A stretch of 64,000 nucleotides of DNA from Schistosoma mansoni (GCF_000237925.1 NC_031500.1:18005753-18069752); one strand, 5' to 3'. Shown: positions 11,460-24,965, counted from the first letter of the stretch. Translations and numbers: made by a program. Notes: generated by a model from the letters alone, not told the origin.

Positions 11460-11660
11460 CCGCGTTGAGGTTTAAAGTGGTTATTGGATAACGTCGTCAC
11501 GAAAATGAGTGATACATGATTAGATCTGCCAAAAGGCATCAGTTCTCTCAAGATTACGGCTACACCTTGCTGACAAGAGCCAAGTAGCACGAATCCTAGG
11601 TCTGAAGTATCCTGTCGTCTAACTCCAAATACCACCTTACACCAAAGGTACCCAGGAAAA
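11460..11660 (+). repeat. tRNA-headed SINE with decayed hammerhead (third family)
   Basis: This aligns by eye with both arms at 53715-54085. It has a tRNA-like head (ttggataacgtcgtcac, atgattagatctgcc), then catcagttctctcaa, then a hammerhead-like segment at 11562-11610. In that segment CTGACAA is followed by a GAGCC/GCAC-like stem with a caagta loop, then GAA, then cctaggtc. Comparing copies suggests an ancestral stem III ACCTAGGT and cleavage triplet GTC. Confidence 0.5.
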
Positions 11661-13980
11661 CTAATTTACGTCCGCTTACAAAGTTAATGTAAACCAACAG
11701 TCAACAAACTCACTGTGTAACATGTTCAGAAATGTATTTGATGAATGTTTTGCTTTCCTGTAAAAGCGTAAAGGTAAATATCAAATAAATTCAAGACGGG
11801 TAGCTTTATTACTCAGAGATGCTTTGAAAGCAATAAAGAAACATCGAATTATTTATCCACAACAGTAATTTGGCCACTAAGAAATGTTTGGCGTGAAACA
11901 TGGCTCAAGTTGAAGGCTTTAAATAAGCCTTTTCTAAACTCGGCAAATAACAAATACCCCGATTGCGTGGTTTACAGGATGCACGAATAACGAATCAACC
12001 ATAAAGGTCTAAGTACCGCACTCAGTTTGATATTAGGACACCCTTCGTCCATTAGTCGTCGTAATACACCGTAAAATATGCTTAGGAAATTGTCAAAGAC
12101 TAATACATAACTGACACCCTGACCAACCGTGACTATGCAAACATGAAGAGAGTGAGGCTGAGAATACGTAGTTCACTATGTTTAGAAAAAGTACCCTTAA
12201 TTACTTGGAGTTCATCAATTTTTATAACATACTTGTATAATGACGTTATATACTCCCAAATGCAATGGCCGAAGACGGAGAGTTACATCTTATAGACCGC
12301 GCCATTGATATGTAGACTAACAAAGAACAATAATTTTCAATATAACGTTACATTTCGAGCTATACACAACTACAGAAATTTCTACAATATTAAAAGTAAT
12401 ATCAATGCGTTTAATGTTGTTTTTATGTTTCACTATCTATAAATACTGAAAAAAATTTCAGGTTCTGAACGCTACATGCTCTTTCAGCTCACTTATGTAA
12501 TCCATTCCATATTGATCTGTTTGGAATTCTTGACGATAGAATAGAGTAAATTTCATATTAACAGGCTCTTAAATCCTTCAATTGTGAGCCTTCTCATCCA
12601 AGCACATCTTAGTACATTTAAAAAAGAGGGAAAACAAAGTATTTCATTGTAAGAAGGTTTTCTGGGTAACCTAAGAGACATGTGGACTCACTACTACAAA
12701 ATTTCATCTTTACTAAGGATTTCAAATTATGTCTCATCATTTGAAGATATCGGTTTGCACGAATAATCACCTTCAATTTGATATGTAAACCAAAATTGTG
12801 TGTTTCAAACCGACTTTATGACATTTGTATGAGCTTCGTATGCAGTTTCATGTATTTTTCGGTCTTTGGTCCTGAGATCACATCTAATCTCGTTGTTTAT
12901 CATCACACACTTTCAATGACTTAATTATTTTCGGAGTGGATCCTAGAATCATGGGTTAGAACTGGAGTCTCTTTTAGGCTACGAATTCATTGTAATTCCT
13001 TCTGTTCAATCTATTCTTGCTAATAATGGCTGCCTGTATTAGAAGATTTGTTAGTTTCTAAACGTGGGTGAACAATATCACACTGATGCTCTCTATCTCA
13101 GAAAAGCTCCTATCTAACTTTACACTAATGTGTAGAATACAAAATAATTATTTAATCATATTCAATCAAATGTTTTGCAACCTTTTATTAACAAGGAATG
13201 ACACAAGTGAACTCGCAGGCCAGTAATTTCTACTGGTTATGACTGTACGACATGATAAATTTATAAATCCTGAGTTCGACTAAATTATAGTATATCAAAA
13301 ACATGCCTGACAATCCGTGACAGTTGTTGCTGTGCTTTTGTTCAACCTGCCTTTTCCCATCAAATGCGGCATTTCAACCAAGTTAGATAGTTGTAACGTA
13401 AGGCAACCGAGGCCTCAGTTATTATATCCATACGCACGTTTTGCCTTTGGAATAAGTGTGTCTGTTATCTTAAAATATTCACACCGCTCAAACTACTTAA
13501 ATATTGATTCACCCTTCACCAACATATTTCAGCTAGGAATATGATTTTTATATTCACTGTCCCTCACTGTCTATTTTCAGCGTATGTGTGTTTATGAAAC
13601 ATAAACATCCCGAATACTCTTAGAAAACTTCCTCGCTATTAACGAGAGTGGCTTACAGAACACTTGTTGTCTAAATAATGATCAATATTCCATCGGAAGA
13701 TATTCTGAGAAATGAGTCAGATTATACTTAAGCCATGACTGGATGTGACAACACCAAGTGTTCGACGATGACTTCCAGAGAAGATAAAAATGAAAGGTGA
13801 TGATGGCTTCTGGGAAAACTATTGTTAATTGCATCAAGATCCAGGAGAAAACTAGACTTCTAAACAGGAATTCTGGAAAATGATATTTTCACATTGGTTC
13901 TTATTGTGGTTGCTTGATAAAGAGCTTTTAGCTAACCAAGTAGCTAGTAATGAGGATTATTTCACTCTTGCTGTTTAAGG
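11661..13980. other. Unassigned intergenic sequence
   Basis: About 2.3 kb without a recognisable exon, RNA gene or repeat. The 75-codon open frame at 13317-13544 shows no family signature and no flanking splice support. Confidence 0.35.
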
Positions 13981-13984
13981 TATG

Positions 13985-14500
13985 GGGGCACGCTGTGGAA
14001 TGGTACTTCTAGAGATACCTGAATAGGGAACTGGGTCCGAGTTGGTCTTAGTGACCTGAGAGCGTGACCGCAGTGCCCAAAGGACAACTGCTTGGGGCCG
14101 GTCACACACCTTTACGTGGGTAATTTTAGTGTTAGCTTCGCAATTGTTGGGACCATACCGTTGAAGACGGATATCCGTGGGATAAGGCGAGGTGTTAATT
14201 TTTAGGGTCGACCATTTCTAACCCCACCCCTCCTTGTGAGAAGGCACTATCGCTGTCATGCTGGTTGTCTGAAGGAAGCACCTTATTGCTGTCACACCTC
14301 TGTACAGTCAGCAGTACGACTTCGCTCTCGGACCTTGGGTTCGCTACTTTTCGTCTTACCGCTCTTCAACCGACCTGTCTGGAATGGTAGGACCTTGAGA
14401 AACAATTGTTCCAGCCATTATAGCTCGATTGGTTCATCACGATAGGCAAGCCCGACCACCGTGTCAAGGTAGCAGCAACGGTTAGGCGAGGAATATTTAC
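13985..14500 (+). repeat. RTE-associated repeat block copy
   Basis: Same block as at 8065-8560 and 62200-62700. It has gtggaatggtacttctagag, gagacggatatccgtggg-like (here gaagacggatatccgtggga), ctgtcatgctggttgtctga and ttccagccattatagctcga. It has no tail here and is truncated at about 14500. Confidence 0.65.
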
Positions 14501-16184
14501 AGATCTATTTTAGAGCGGTACATGCTACCACTGTTCGCCCCTCCATTTAGTTAAAAAGTTAGAACCCTTAAAAGTCGCAAGACGAAATCCTAGACCCACT
14601 TAATTTTTCAGATGTTTTGAGGACCACGCGGTTCCGCCGTAACGTAGTTTTTTGTTTAACCATGCTTTTTACCATTTTGATGCTAACTGCGAATGTAGAG
14701 TGTATGATCTGTATATTCAACCTTTAACAAGTTGATGACATCTCATCTTATCTATGTAGAAGGCATTTTACTCTAATTCGCACTTCAGTATGAGCTGTTG
14801 ATAAAGGCTATAACTCTGTTGGAATTTCTACAGTACTTAACTGAAGTCAGTTTTCAGCAATCTGGACCAACCACTAGCTCGTTTACTAAAATTTGAATAT
14901 TATGCGTATCTATTTTACGTTCGATAAAGGATTCAATAAGTTGGCTAGAATTAAGCATTCTCCTGTGCTCATTATAATGTCTCCCAAGTCCCTGGTTCAC
15001 AAGGTGGAAGTTAACTTCTTTACTACGGCTTCCCATGCATTGTTTACAGTTTCGTGACCCTGTATTGGTATCAGTTCCTAACCACATGATATTTGAAGCT
15101 GAGCGTATAGTTGGTGAGAAGATTTACAATCAACACGTAAAACTAAGAGCGGGTCAACAGTCGTGAATACGCAAGGTAGGAATCGGAATGGCATGGCTCG
15201 GTCATGCAGGTGTGGTCACTATATAACCCATACAACCCATATTATTCTTTACCCAGCCCAAAAGTGTTCTTCAGAATATTTAGATGTCATATTGCCTAGT
15301 TTCACGACAGGGCGAGTCAGTGTTGACTATGATGTGGCTTCCACATAATATCTTATAGATTAGGTTGTCATATAATGACAAATCTACAATTTTGAGACTA
15401 GGTCTATTGTTACAGTGGTACTAATGCCAAACTAGACCATACTCCTGCAACCCCTTATAATGTTATTGTCAATGTACTGGAAAGTTTACTCAAGAAATAT
15501 TGTCCTAAATGATATGAACAAAGTTCTGGAAGACAGATTAAGTTTAGGAAGTTCGCTTTAAGAGCATTTTGATCGTTTGTTGTGTTTTTGTTACAGGTGT
15601 TTGCCATTATATCCGAACTTTCAACTACAGTTTCATTGAATTACGAGTATTTATTAATGTTTCCGACTTCAAACCAAATAACTGGAACACCCAAATTTGA
15701 AGATCCAAATTGTTAAGTTTTGCCTTCATATCGTCAAGGCACCAAATGTTGCTCTGTATAGTAATTGTAGCAATATATGTCGTAATAAATGAAAGGCAAG
15801 ATTCGGACTGAAAGTCTGAGGTCGAAATAATCGAAAAAGCATGTTCAAAACCTGCTATATATTTCAAGCTAGCTCTCAGGTTGTGAATGGGAAATTATAT
15901 TCAGATCGTTCAACTTGTTGACATAAAACTAATCGAATGAGTAAGAACCCGAATAGCATTGTTCCTAAATGCATACTCGTGTAGATGAATCAATTGACAT
16001 TTGTAGTAGTATTAAAAAGAATTTAAATAAAACAAGATTAGGTGGACAAACTGGACTGAAATATTTGTAGCTTTGGATTAGTATCAGGATTAAACTTTTC
16101 TTAGTTGCATTGAATTTATATCTACACTGTTAAAATCATCAGCAAATATATTCGAATAGACACAAATTCAGAATTACACTAGAC
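14501..16184. other. Unassigned intergenic sequence
   Basis: No supported gene. Short open frames at 14854-15087 and 15625-15867 on the minus strand have no recognisable motif or splice context. Confidence 0.35.
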
Positions 16185-19100
16185 AGATCTGTGATAATTT
16201 GAAATATTCGAATTGCGGTACAAAATAAGGATCCCTAAAACAACGCAACTTATCAAGAAGTACTAGATGAGCACGAACGAATGTATTGTATTTGGAATTC
16301 AAAATCAAGCAGTCATCAAGTACAAAGAACTCATTAGTTCACACAAACACCACATCCACCACAGCTGAAATGGGATTCTAAGTATCTGTAATCGATTGTA
16401 CGTCTTCTCCTTAGGTTCATCCTATGTCTGTCCGACAGTGTATTGGATATAGACTCGATATTATCTAGAATGTATTCATTAGTATTATAATTAACAACCG
16501 ACAATGGAACAGATTCACCTGGGTCCTGGAAATGTATTTGATCAACATGTAGATTGTGCATACTCAAGTCAGTGATGTCTAGAATTCGCACCACAGATGT
16601 TCCAACACTCTTCACCACAATCCCCGTGGCTGGTCGAAGATCATTTTCATGATATGTAACTTCTGCAGACCCCAAACACCTCATATTAGAACGGAAAGTT
16701 CTTCTTTTTAATAGCTTTTGTAGACTCTCTTTCGTCAAAGAATGTTTAGCATTTTTACATTGCAGTAGAAGTGTGCCTACTTCTCTCGTCAGTTCATTAA
16801 ATGTTGAAGCAGCAATGGAGTCATTAGCACTTTGAAATGTCCTGACAAAATTTTCTGCCTGACCATTAGAACAATGGTGCCTGGAAGCAGTAGACAGATG
16901 TCTGCATCCTATACCATTAAACCAGACAGTGATTGCATCCTCAGCAAAATGAGAGTCGTTATCAGTCACTAACACCATGAGAACCACTTCTCGACTGAAC
17001 ACCTTTCTTAATGATTGAATTGTGAAGTCAGAATATGGGGAATTTGTGAAAAAAAACACCAGCCACTTCGAAAAAAGATAAACAACTACAAGTGTATGGT
17101 ATTTGCCACGAAATTGGCCACAATAATTACTTACTCCTGTTATCCCTCGTGGAGGAGCATAGGCCGCTCACCAGCACTCTCAACCAGCACTTCCAACTTA
17201 AAACATTTTCTACAAGTGTTTGCTGGACGATATATATTTGAATTTATCTCTGGCCACTAACATGTGAGCCTTGCCAAGGACTTCATTTTTTCAACACCTA
17301 AATGTCCATTATGAAGATCTTCAAGGATAGATTTACGTAGTGAATGAGGAATAACAACACGATCATTTAAACACAAAATACCATCTGAAGTAGTGGATAA
17401 CTCATCCCACTTTGAAAAATAGACAGGAAATCTACGTTTCAAATTGGCATCTCAACCTTTCCGTATAGCGCTGAGTATACATTCAAATTATCTACGACTT
17501 TCTCTAATGAGATCTGGACGTCTTACCGGTAAAGATTGCAATAACATACAGTCTTAAGTATTAACAGGTCTATCTTGTAATGATTGTCGAGAAATGTAGT
17601 CAAAGTATCGAATTTGTTTTTCACTTCTGTACTGAACCGTATAGTTATAGGCACTCAAAGCAATACTCCATCGTTGAACCACAGAAGCTGAGGAACGTGC
17701 AAAGGATTTTTCAGGATGATAAATGAACTTTAAAGCTTCATGATCAGTAACAATGGTAAACTTCTTTCCAAATAAATATCTATGTAGCCTTTTAACAACC
17801 CAAAACACAGCCAATGCTTCTCGCTGAGTTTGTGAGTAACCTTGTTCAGCAACAGTAATTTTGCATGAGATACAGATAACTGGTCTACCTTCCTGTTCCA
17901 AAACTGCACCAATACCCACAGGTGATGCGTCAGTAATAAGTACAGAATGTACACTGGGTGAGTAAGTTCGAAGAATAGCATCACTTTGAAGAAACTTTAG
18001 CAGACTTCGTAGGCATGACTCTTGTTCTTCACCTCAATTGAATGAATTGGATGTCAAAATATTAAATAAACAGTAAGTACAACAAGAAAAATTAGGAATA
18101 CAACAGGAATGATATTGAAGATCACCAAATAATGAACGTAGTTCTGTGAGATTTTTTGAAGACGGTGCATTTGTCAGTGGAGCTAGTCGTTTCATATCTA
18201 ATCGAAAACCATTACCATCAACTAGGTACTAAGGCACTCGAAACTAGATACACAAAATGAACACTTATTTGGATCGACTGTAATATTCTTCTTAATTAAA
18301 CGACGCAGTAGAGCAATAAGCCCCCAGTCACGAACCACTTTATCAGAAGCATGAATAATGAGATCATCTTGACAAACTTCAATACCTTCAATATCACTGA
18401 CTACCTTATTCATCACTTCCTGAAATATGACTGGAGAACAAATTAGACCAAATGGAAGGAAGTTGTATTTGAACAGACCAAAAGGAGTGTTAATTGTTGT
18501 TAAAATAGATGAAGATTGATCTTAAGGGATTTGAAGACAAGCGTCAACTTTCGAAAACACTTTAGAGTCAGTAAGTCGATTTAAAATATCTTCAGCCTCC
18601 ATAGTCGTGAACGTTTGATTCAACAAACGGGAGTTCAGTATTATTCTATAGTCACCACATATTCTAGGGGTTTTGCTATCCGACTTCAATGGCGTAACAA
18701 TAGGAGTACCCCATGCTGAAGACTGAATCGGCTCAACTATACCATTCACACACAAATCGTTCAATGTCTTAGGTATTGCTTCTCGAAGACCATAAGGAAT
18801 TATTCGTCTTTTAAGAAAGACTGGATCACCCTGTACTTGAAGTTTTATAGGCTGAATTTTCATACCTCCACTACACTTAGCACACAGAGCTATCATATCT
18901 TTCAGTAAGGCATCACAATTCTCTGTAGAAACTAGTAGAGACAATTCCACTTTAAGCCCTTTCAGATATTTAAAAGCCAGTATTGACAGTCCTGTTTCAC
19001 TGACTAGTAACTCACAAGGTGCATATGAAGAATTATCACTTCTTATTATCAATTCACATCATCCTCTTATGGGCGGTCTGTTTCCAGTAATCCCCAATAT

Positions 19101-20230
19101 TGAAACTTCAGTGGGTCTTACCACAACATTAGGATCTAAAGATTTCAAGTTCTTGAATGAAATAATGGACTTCATAGTACCTGTATCCACAATAAAGTCA
19201 TGAAATGAATCAAGGAATATATACATTACCTTTCAAAACGGTGAATAAATATAGATGATCATTAGGAACAGTCGAATTATTGAGATCTAAATTACAAGAT
19301 TTAGTACGACTTGAAGCAAAGTGAACAGTAGTTTTGCATACTGACTGAATGTGGCCTATCTTACCACATTTAAAACATTAAGCATTACTAAATGCACATA
19401 AATTACGAGAATGAAATTTGCTACAGGATAAACATTTACCAAACTTGCCCTCACCTTTGTTGTTTGCTTTGCAGTTCCTTGTTGAATCACCTCTCATAAT
19501 TTCACGAGAACAGGAATCACTAATAAACGAACGCAAGTTTGGCCGACCCTGAGATTGTATTTCATCATGACGACTGATCAAATATTAGAAATTTTCATCG
19601 ACTGGATATCATGTTCATTCACTGCTTCGTAGTTAGTACACACAATTCTAGCATCTTGAAAGGAACAGTTCGGCATCCTTAATAGCTGTGTTTCAGACCC
19701 CGTATGGTAATTCCTGCAATCAATCAATCCCTCAGCTTCACATGAAGTTGATCACCAAAATTTCATTTGTCAGTTGTGTTTACAATTCAAGGATGAATTT
19801 CATAACCTTTTGATTATTCCGACGAATCATCTCTCACAACATTCAAAACTGGTGCACTTTACATGATTTAATAGTAGTTCATAAGGATGTGAGATAGGAT
19901 TTTCTGGATATGTCAAATTTTTATTAAACTGCAGGCTTCTTTCCCGATGAATGTGAGGAAATGTGTCACATTTTTATCACCCTTCACATATTTCCTGATC
20001 ATCTTCCAGATTTCAAACCCTTTCAAATAATTCTCAAAATATTAGGAAGTTGAATGAATGTTCAACCGTTCTATCGCATGCTCCATCACGATGCCACTGT
20101 GATAGCTTGAAGTAGTTGAATTATGGTACAAAGTGGGAATTCCAGAAATAACACAATTTAACCAGGAAGAACTAAATGAGCATGAAAGGACATATTGTAA
20201 ATGGAATTCAAAATCAAGCAGACGAAAATA
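16185..20230 (-). mobile_element. Old Ty3/gypsy LTR retrotransposon fossil
   Basis: The minus-strand parts lie in gypsy order: Gag-type zinc knuckle (about 19340-19600), protease-like region (about 19050-19330), reverse transcriptase (about 18220-19050), RNase H (about 17550-17990), integrase zinc-binding part (about 17260-17440) and integrase core with C-terminus (about 16330-17060). Diverged repeats about 110-130 bp long flank it at 16187-16312 and 20098-20222 (shared ends ctgtgata and ggaattcaaaatcaagcag) and are probably LTR remnants. It is heavily broken, with many interruptions. An RTE 3'-tail fragment is inserted at about 17120-17200. The strong LTR divergence means an old insertion. 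Confidence 0.8.
17120..17200 (-). mobile_element. RTE LINE 3'-end fragment inserted in the gypsy fossil
   Basis: The plus strand reads cttactcctgttatccctcg and gaggagcataggccgctcac. It matches the 3' ends of the RTE copies at 36800-36860 and, in reverse, 24480-24530 (GLCSSTRSN). It interrupts the integrase part of the surrounding fossil. Confidence 0.6.
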
Positions 20231-20328
20231 ACCTTCAAATCAACAAACTTAATATAGTATGCTCTCTATCGAGACTAATCATTTTTAGCCTAAGTCTTAT
20301 GTAATTCTGATGAGTGATGCAAACTATG

Positions 20329-20825
20329 CTCCCAAATGCCCTGGTGTGGACGAGGGTGGGGAGAATCAGCTCTCCTTCTCGAAGTGCTCTCATATGGCCA
20401 CATGCATACAGTCACTGTCAGGGAAGTCCTACTCACTGCATTCTAGTGGCGGGTTGATGTTTATGAAATTCAGAGGGCGAAAAGCGAATGTCCGATAGAT
20501 ATGAAGGATCTATCTAAGGGAGTTAGAAGTCCATAATTAAAAACTAATAGTGTACATGGGCTCCAGTATCCTGAGTGAACAAATGGCGTATGAACCAATT
20601 ATTGGTCACCGGTTACCATAAGATAGCATCTCCTCACTTTGCTCCATTGTCTTGTGGATCAAACCTTTAGGTCGAAGGCTCTGGATGTGAGGCCCCCGAA
20701 GAAAACCACCTACTTCAGTCTGAACAGTGCCACATTCCACACAGAAATCAAATGAATTGTGTGTCACATGTGTATTCAATGCCTCATTATACCAATATTT
20801 ATGTGTTCAAATAAATAAATAAATA
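20329..20825 (+). repeat. 520-bp short retroposon, near full-length
   Basis: It runs from ctcccaaatgccctggtgtg to the tail ttcaaataaataaataaata. The body is diverged (about 500 bp). The ORF starting at 20310 is inside it and not a gene. Confidence 0.75.
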
Positions 20826-20829
20826 AGAT

Positions 20830-21410
20830 GCAAACCATATTATATCCTATCCTTCTCAAATGATAATCATAAATGATCTTGGTCATAGATTTCATCAATC
20901 CAATCCCTTTTCTAAAGTTAATTTATTTACCCATTATTGTTTTCTAACTATTAATTCTTAAAATGATTTAGGTAGGTTCATTCAAATTCAATAAATTTTT
21001 TTTTTGTTTGTTTTTCAAAGTTAACGAGTTGGATACTAAAATGATTAATTCTGCCCTAATTGTATGTTGCCTTATCAACAAACTTTTTTTAAAAAATACA
21101 TTTGATAAACTTTTTTTATTTTAAAAAAATCGACTTTCGACAGAGTAAAGTAAAAAAAAATAATGATGAAATTATAAAAAAAAAAAACAACAACAACACA
21201 TTAAACAAAATAAGAATAGGTGTATGTATATAGATGATGTGTTCATTTAAATTGGGTGTCATTTAGTATAGGTAGCTTTAAAACGAAAAACAAACAAAAC
21301 AAAACTTTTCAATGTTAATGAATTGTTCTAATAATCAACTTTATTATTTGTATGTTAAACTTTATAAATAGATCTCTTTTATCAAACTAGTTGAAGTTAG
21401 ACATTAAGAT
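20830..21410. repeat. Low-complexity A/T-rich stretch
   Basis: T-rich then A-rich runs (for example ttttttttgtttgtttttca near 21000 and an A-run near 21175), with aacaacaacaac and aaaacaaaacaaaac-like motifs. No coding content is seen. Confidence 0.6.
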
Positions 21411-21412
21411 AA

Positions 21413-21575
21413 TTGGATACTGGCTTAGTGGTTTAGAGGTTAAGTGTTCATAAGTGAGATTGAAGGTCTTGATTTTGAACTCCATATGTGAAATTGTGGA
21501 TCCACACTGCTGAGGATTTTCATTCTTGGACGAAACGGTCATCTTGTGGTTCCAGGTTTTCTATGGTGGTCTCAG
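21413..21575 (+). repeat. Hammerhead SINE, decayed copy
   Basis: Plus orientation: a tRNA-like head (ggcttagtggtttagaggtt), then cacactgctgagga, ggacgaaacggtcatc and gttccaggttttctatggtg. The core CTGAGGA and GAAA are present, but stems II and III have decayed. Confidence 0.6.
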
Positions 21576-21589
21576 TCAGTTAGTCAGTC

Positions 21590-22090
21590 AGTCAGCTACA
21601 ACGTAGGACCAGGCACATGTATGCATCGGTCCAAGTTGCCATACCCCACTCATTAGCACAACAACATGAACACCAAATTCATAGTAGTTAATTTAGTGAT
21701 GGTAATATATAAAAGATAGGTTGTATATAAGGATATATAGTATAGGATGGAAGACAGATATGAAGCAATTTTAATCTCAAGGTTTGAAGAAAGATAAAGA
21801 GTGTATACACCTGCGCCTTATCCCATGGATATCCGTCACCAGCGGTAAAGCCTCAACAAGTGTTGTGCTAACACGAAAATTGCTAACAAAAAGGTCGTGT
21901 ATGACCGACATCAAGCAATTGTCGCTTGGGCATTGCGGTCGCGCTCTCAGGTCATTAGGACCAATTCTAATCCAATTTCCTTTTCATGTACCTCTAGAAG
22001 AACCCTTCCACGGTGTGTGCAGCCGGGAAGTGATAACTGCCCTTATACCTCTAACATCACTCAAGACCACTGTTCTATGGTGGTCTAGCT
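21590..22090 (-). repeat. RTE-associated repeat block, inverted and internally deleted, with RTE tail
   Basis: On the minus strand the block (cacttcccggctgcacacac) joins directly to the RTE terminus (gtgtatacactctttatctt) and then the tail (tggcaacttggaccgatgca and gtagctgactgactgact). It shows that the block and the RTE tail belong to one element. The open frames of 21784-22098 are shadows within it. Confidence 0.65.
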
Positions 22091-22094
22091 TTAA

Positions 22095-22540
22095 GTGACT
22101 TATGAATCCAACAATTAAACAAATGTGTATATCAATTATGAGTTTTCTTTCTAAAAAACGATTAATTACTTGATTGGATACAGTTAAAGTTAAAACAGAA
22201 ACTATGCTATAAATGATACAGAGTTCATGATTCAGTATGTTATACATAAATGCTGTAAAGAGCTAAACGTCGATTTCTCACTGTGCTTTACTCATTAATA
22301 AACGAAGTAAAGCGTGGTTTGTTATAAAGTTTTCACCTAACAGACTTGTCATCTATGTGACTATATGGGAAAAATTCCATTTGTGAGGTTTAGCTTATAT
22401 AAAGAAACAGGCAATGTGATATTGGTAAGTAACCGGTTAGGTTAAGAATAATTAGATCAGATGATGTGATAAATATCATAGATTTGGGCTATTCATTTTA
22501 AATACAATGAATCATATTTCAAAATCAGTGAACTGACATT
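22095..22540. other. Unassigned intergenic sequence
   Basis: No recognised element or exon. Confidence 0.35.
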
Positions 22541-22544
22541 ACTT

Positions 22545-22835
22545 TTTTGTTTAGTTATTTGAACACATACATATTGGTACAATGGGGCACCGAATGCATA
22601 TGAGACACACAAGTCACTTGATTTCTGTGTGGAATGTAATACTGTCAGAGTGTCCAGATTGAAGTAGGTAGTTTTCTTACGGTCCCACATCCAGAGCTTT
22701 CGACCTAAAGAATTGATCCAAAAGGCAGTGAAGCAACGTGAAGAGATGCAGTCTCATGATAGCCGGTGACCAACAATTGGTTCTTACGCCATTTGTTCAC
22801 TTAGGATCGTGGATACCATGTACACTTTGTGGTTG
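22545..22835 (-). repeat. 520-bp short retroposon, partial
   Basis: Only the tail-side half is present, in minus orientation (agttatttgaacacatacat, then gcagtctcatgatagccggt). It ends where a hammerhead SINE copy begins at about 22838. Confidence 0.7.
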
Positions 22836-22837
22836 GT

Positions 22838-23035
22838 TGAGGTTAGACATAAACACCATCGGATGCCGGCTATGTGCTCTGGCGCGAGACTGATAGGTCC
22901 TGGGTTTGAATCTCGCGAGGCGAGGTCGTGGATGTTCACTGCTGAGAAGTCTCACAATAGGAAAAAACGGCTGTCCAGTGCTTCCAGGTTTTCCATGGTG
23001 GTCTAGCTTAATTAACTCATGATTTCGACTCTATT
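22838..23035 (+). repeat. Hammerhead SINE, decayed copy
   Basis: It has ggttagacataaacaccatc, a tRNA-like B box (gggtttgaatctcgc), a decayed ribozyme (cactgctgagaagtc, aaaacggctgtccagtgc) and the 3' flank ttccaggttttccatggtgg. GAAA has changed to AAAA and CTGAGGA to CTGAGAA, so it is probably inactive. Confidence 0.7.
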
Positions 23036-23179
23036 AATTCATAATCGTCAGAAAACTTTCAAAAATATCTTCTCAATATCAGTGTTCTCATAGAGTTTTT
23101 ATCACCTGTTTGTTAATATCAGTAAAAATAAACTATATTCAAAAGATTATAAGGCAAGACTATAAACTATGGATGAACT

Positions 23180-23440
23180 AATCAGATTTACGATATCAGA
23201 TTTTGAATTCTGGCATGAAGTTCATTCATCTATTTGACTAAATAGCTGATATCCGTTCATGATGAAAAGCCTAAATCTAATCACTAACCTTAACAATCAA
23301 CTGTAAATATTAATCTTAATTCCTCGCACTCGTTTATAACCCTCATTCGGTCTTAGTTATTGGGTGAACACTCTCAAGGTCACTTTAGCGTCACTCAAAA
23401 GTCGTCTGCAAATTATAATCTCACCGACTATACTTACTAT
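23180..23440 (+). repeat. Low-copy interspersed repeat, copy 1
   Basis: This ~260-bp segment (atgatgaaaagcctaaatct, tagcgtcactcaaaagtcgt) recurs inverted at 34285-34560. No coding content or known family was recognised. Confidence 0.55.
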
Positions 23441-23779
23441 CCTAATCGGTAAGGATAATTTTGAGCCTAAAATGGATAATTGAACTGCATATATTAATCT
23501 GTTACTTCAATAGTTTAATTATACTTATGTCTAAGTTTAGTGATACCCCTCTAGTCTGATTTTTTACATTATCAATGTTAACAGTGATTAGTAAAACAAA
23601 ACAATATAAACATTTGATAAGGTTGGTGTGAATCGGTGACACTATCCTAATTATATATCTTCTAGTTAATAATCCTTGTTACTTTACTATGATACTAATC
23701 TAAAGACTAAAAGTCAGAATATAAAAATATTTTCAGACTTACTTAGTTGTCAGTATCCTCTCTCATACACACGAACAAG

Positions 23780-24535
23780 TATAGGCGAAGACAACTAATG
23801 TAGAAACAGCCTCTGTATCAATAGGCTTCAACACACACAAAGGAAAAGCAAGATTCTCAAATGCAACACGGAGAACACCAGCCCAATCACACTTGATGAC
23901 GAAACTGTGGAAGAGGTGGAAAAAATTCACGTACCTAGGAAGCATCATTGATGAACAAGGAGGATCGGATGCAGATGTAAAGGCGAGGATTGGCAAAGCA
24001 AGGCCAGCATTCTTACAATTGAAGAACATATAAAACTCAAAACAACTGTCAACTAACTTGAAAGTGAGAATCTTCAATACGAAAGTCAAAACAGTCCTAC
24101 TGTATGGAGATGAAACATGGAGAACTACTACAACCATCGTCATGAAGATACAAGTATTTATAAACAGTTGTCAGCGCAAAATACTTAACATTCACTGGCC
24201 GGATACTATCAGCAACATCGTTCTATGGGAGAGGACAAACCAGCTTCCATCTGAAGAGGAAAATAGGAAAAGACGATGGAATTGGATCGGACATACATTA
24301 AGGAAATCATCAATGTGCATTACGAGACAATCCCTAACTTGGAATCCAGAAGGGAAGCGAAAAAGAAGAAGGCCAAAGAACACATTACCTCGGGAAATAG
24401 AAGCAGATATGGAAAAGATGAATTTTAACTGGAAAGAACTGGAAAGGATTGCCGAGGACAGAGTTGTATGGAGAATGCTGGTGTGTGGCCTATGCTCCTC
24501 CACAAGGAGTAACAGGCGTAAGTAAGTAAGTTAGT
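23780..24535 (+). mobile_element. RTE-clade LINE, 3' part (second family)
   Basis: Plus-strand pieces: FTYLGSIIDEQGGSDADVKA-like at about 23930-23990, [47 protein letters not shown] and the terminal [12 protein letters not shown], followed by a taagtaagtaagttagttag tail. This is the type often annotated as endonuclease-reverse transcriptase in flukes. It is a 5'-truncated copy whose last 155 codons are open. Related pieces are at 27375-27570, 36790-37590 and 44480-45180. Confidence 0.85.
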
Positions 24536-24889
24536 TAGTTGTCAGCATAACAATGACATTGATTTACATCTCTGTACTAAAAATGGTCTACATCTAACCA
24601 CAAGGAATATATATTATGATCAGCTTAAATTCAACATCTGAATAGTTGATATAACATTCAAGAATTAGACTGACCGGTGAAAGATTAACTAGAATAGAAG
24701 TAGTTCTTTTCGAATTAGCTGTTATTCAACCATCTAGAGTTTATGCGTCTGTAAACTTTGTATCATTCATCGTAATAGATTCATTTGATAACAAATAATA
24801 CCAACTTAAAAGAAAATCAATCACATACCTATTGAGAAATGCGCGACATTTCTCCATTATAAACAATTATGTAGCAATTTTAATAGTTG

Positions 24890-24965
24890 AAATCATGAGT
24901 CAATGGAAGCTAGACTACCATGGAAAACCTGGAAGTACTGGACGGTCGTTTCTTATTCAACCATC
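24890..24965 (-). repeat. Hammerhead SINE, short terminal fragment
   Basis: It reads gttgaaatcatgagtcaatg, then ggaaaacctggaagtactgg and acggtcgtttct, where it stops inside the ribozyme. This is the inverted-arm end of the family. Confidence 0.6.

Noticed and set aside
13317-13544. 75-codon open frame
   Set aside because: No recognisable motif, no splice support, and no unusual codon use compared with surrounding non-coding DNA.
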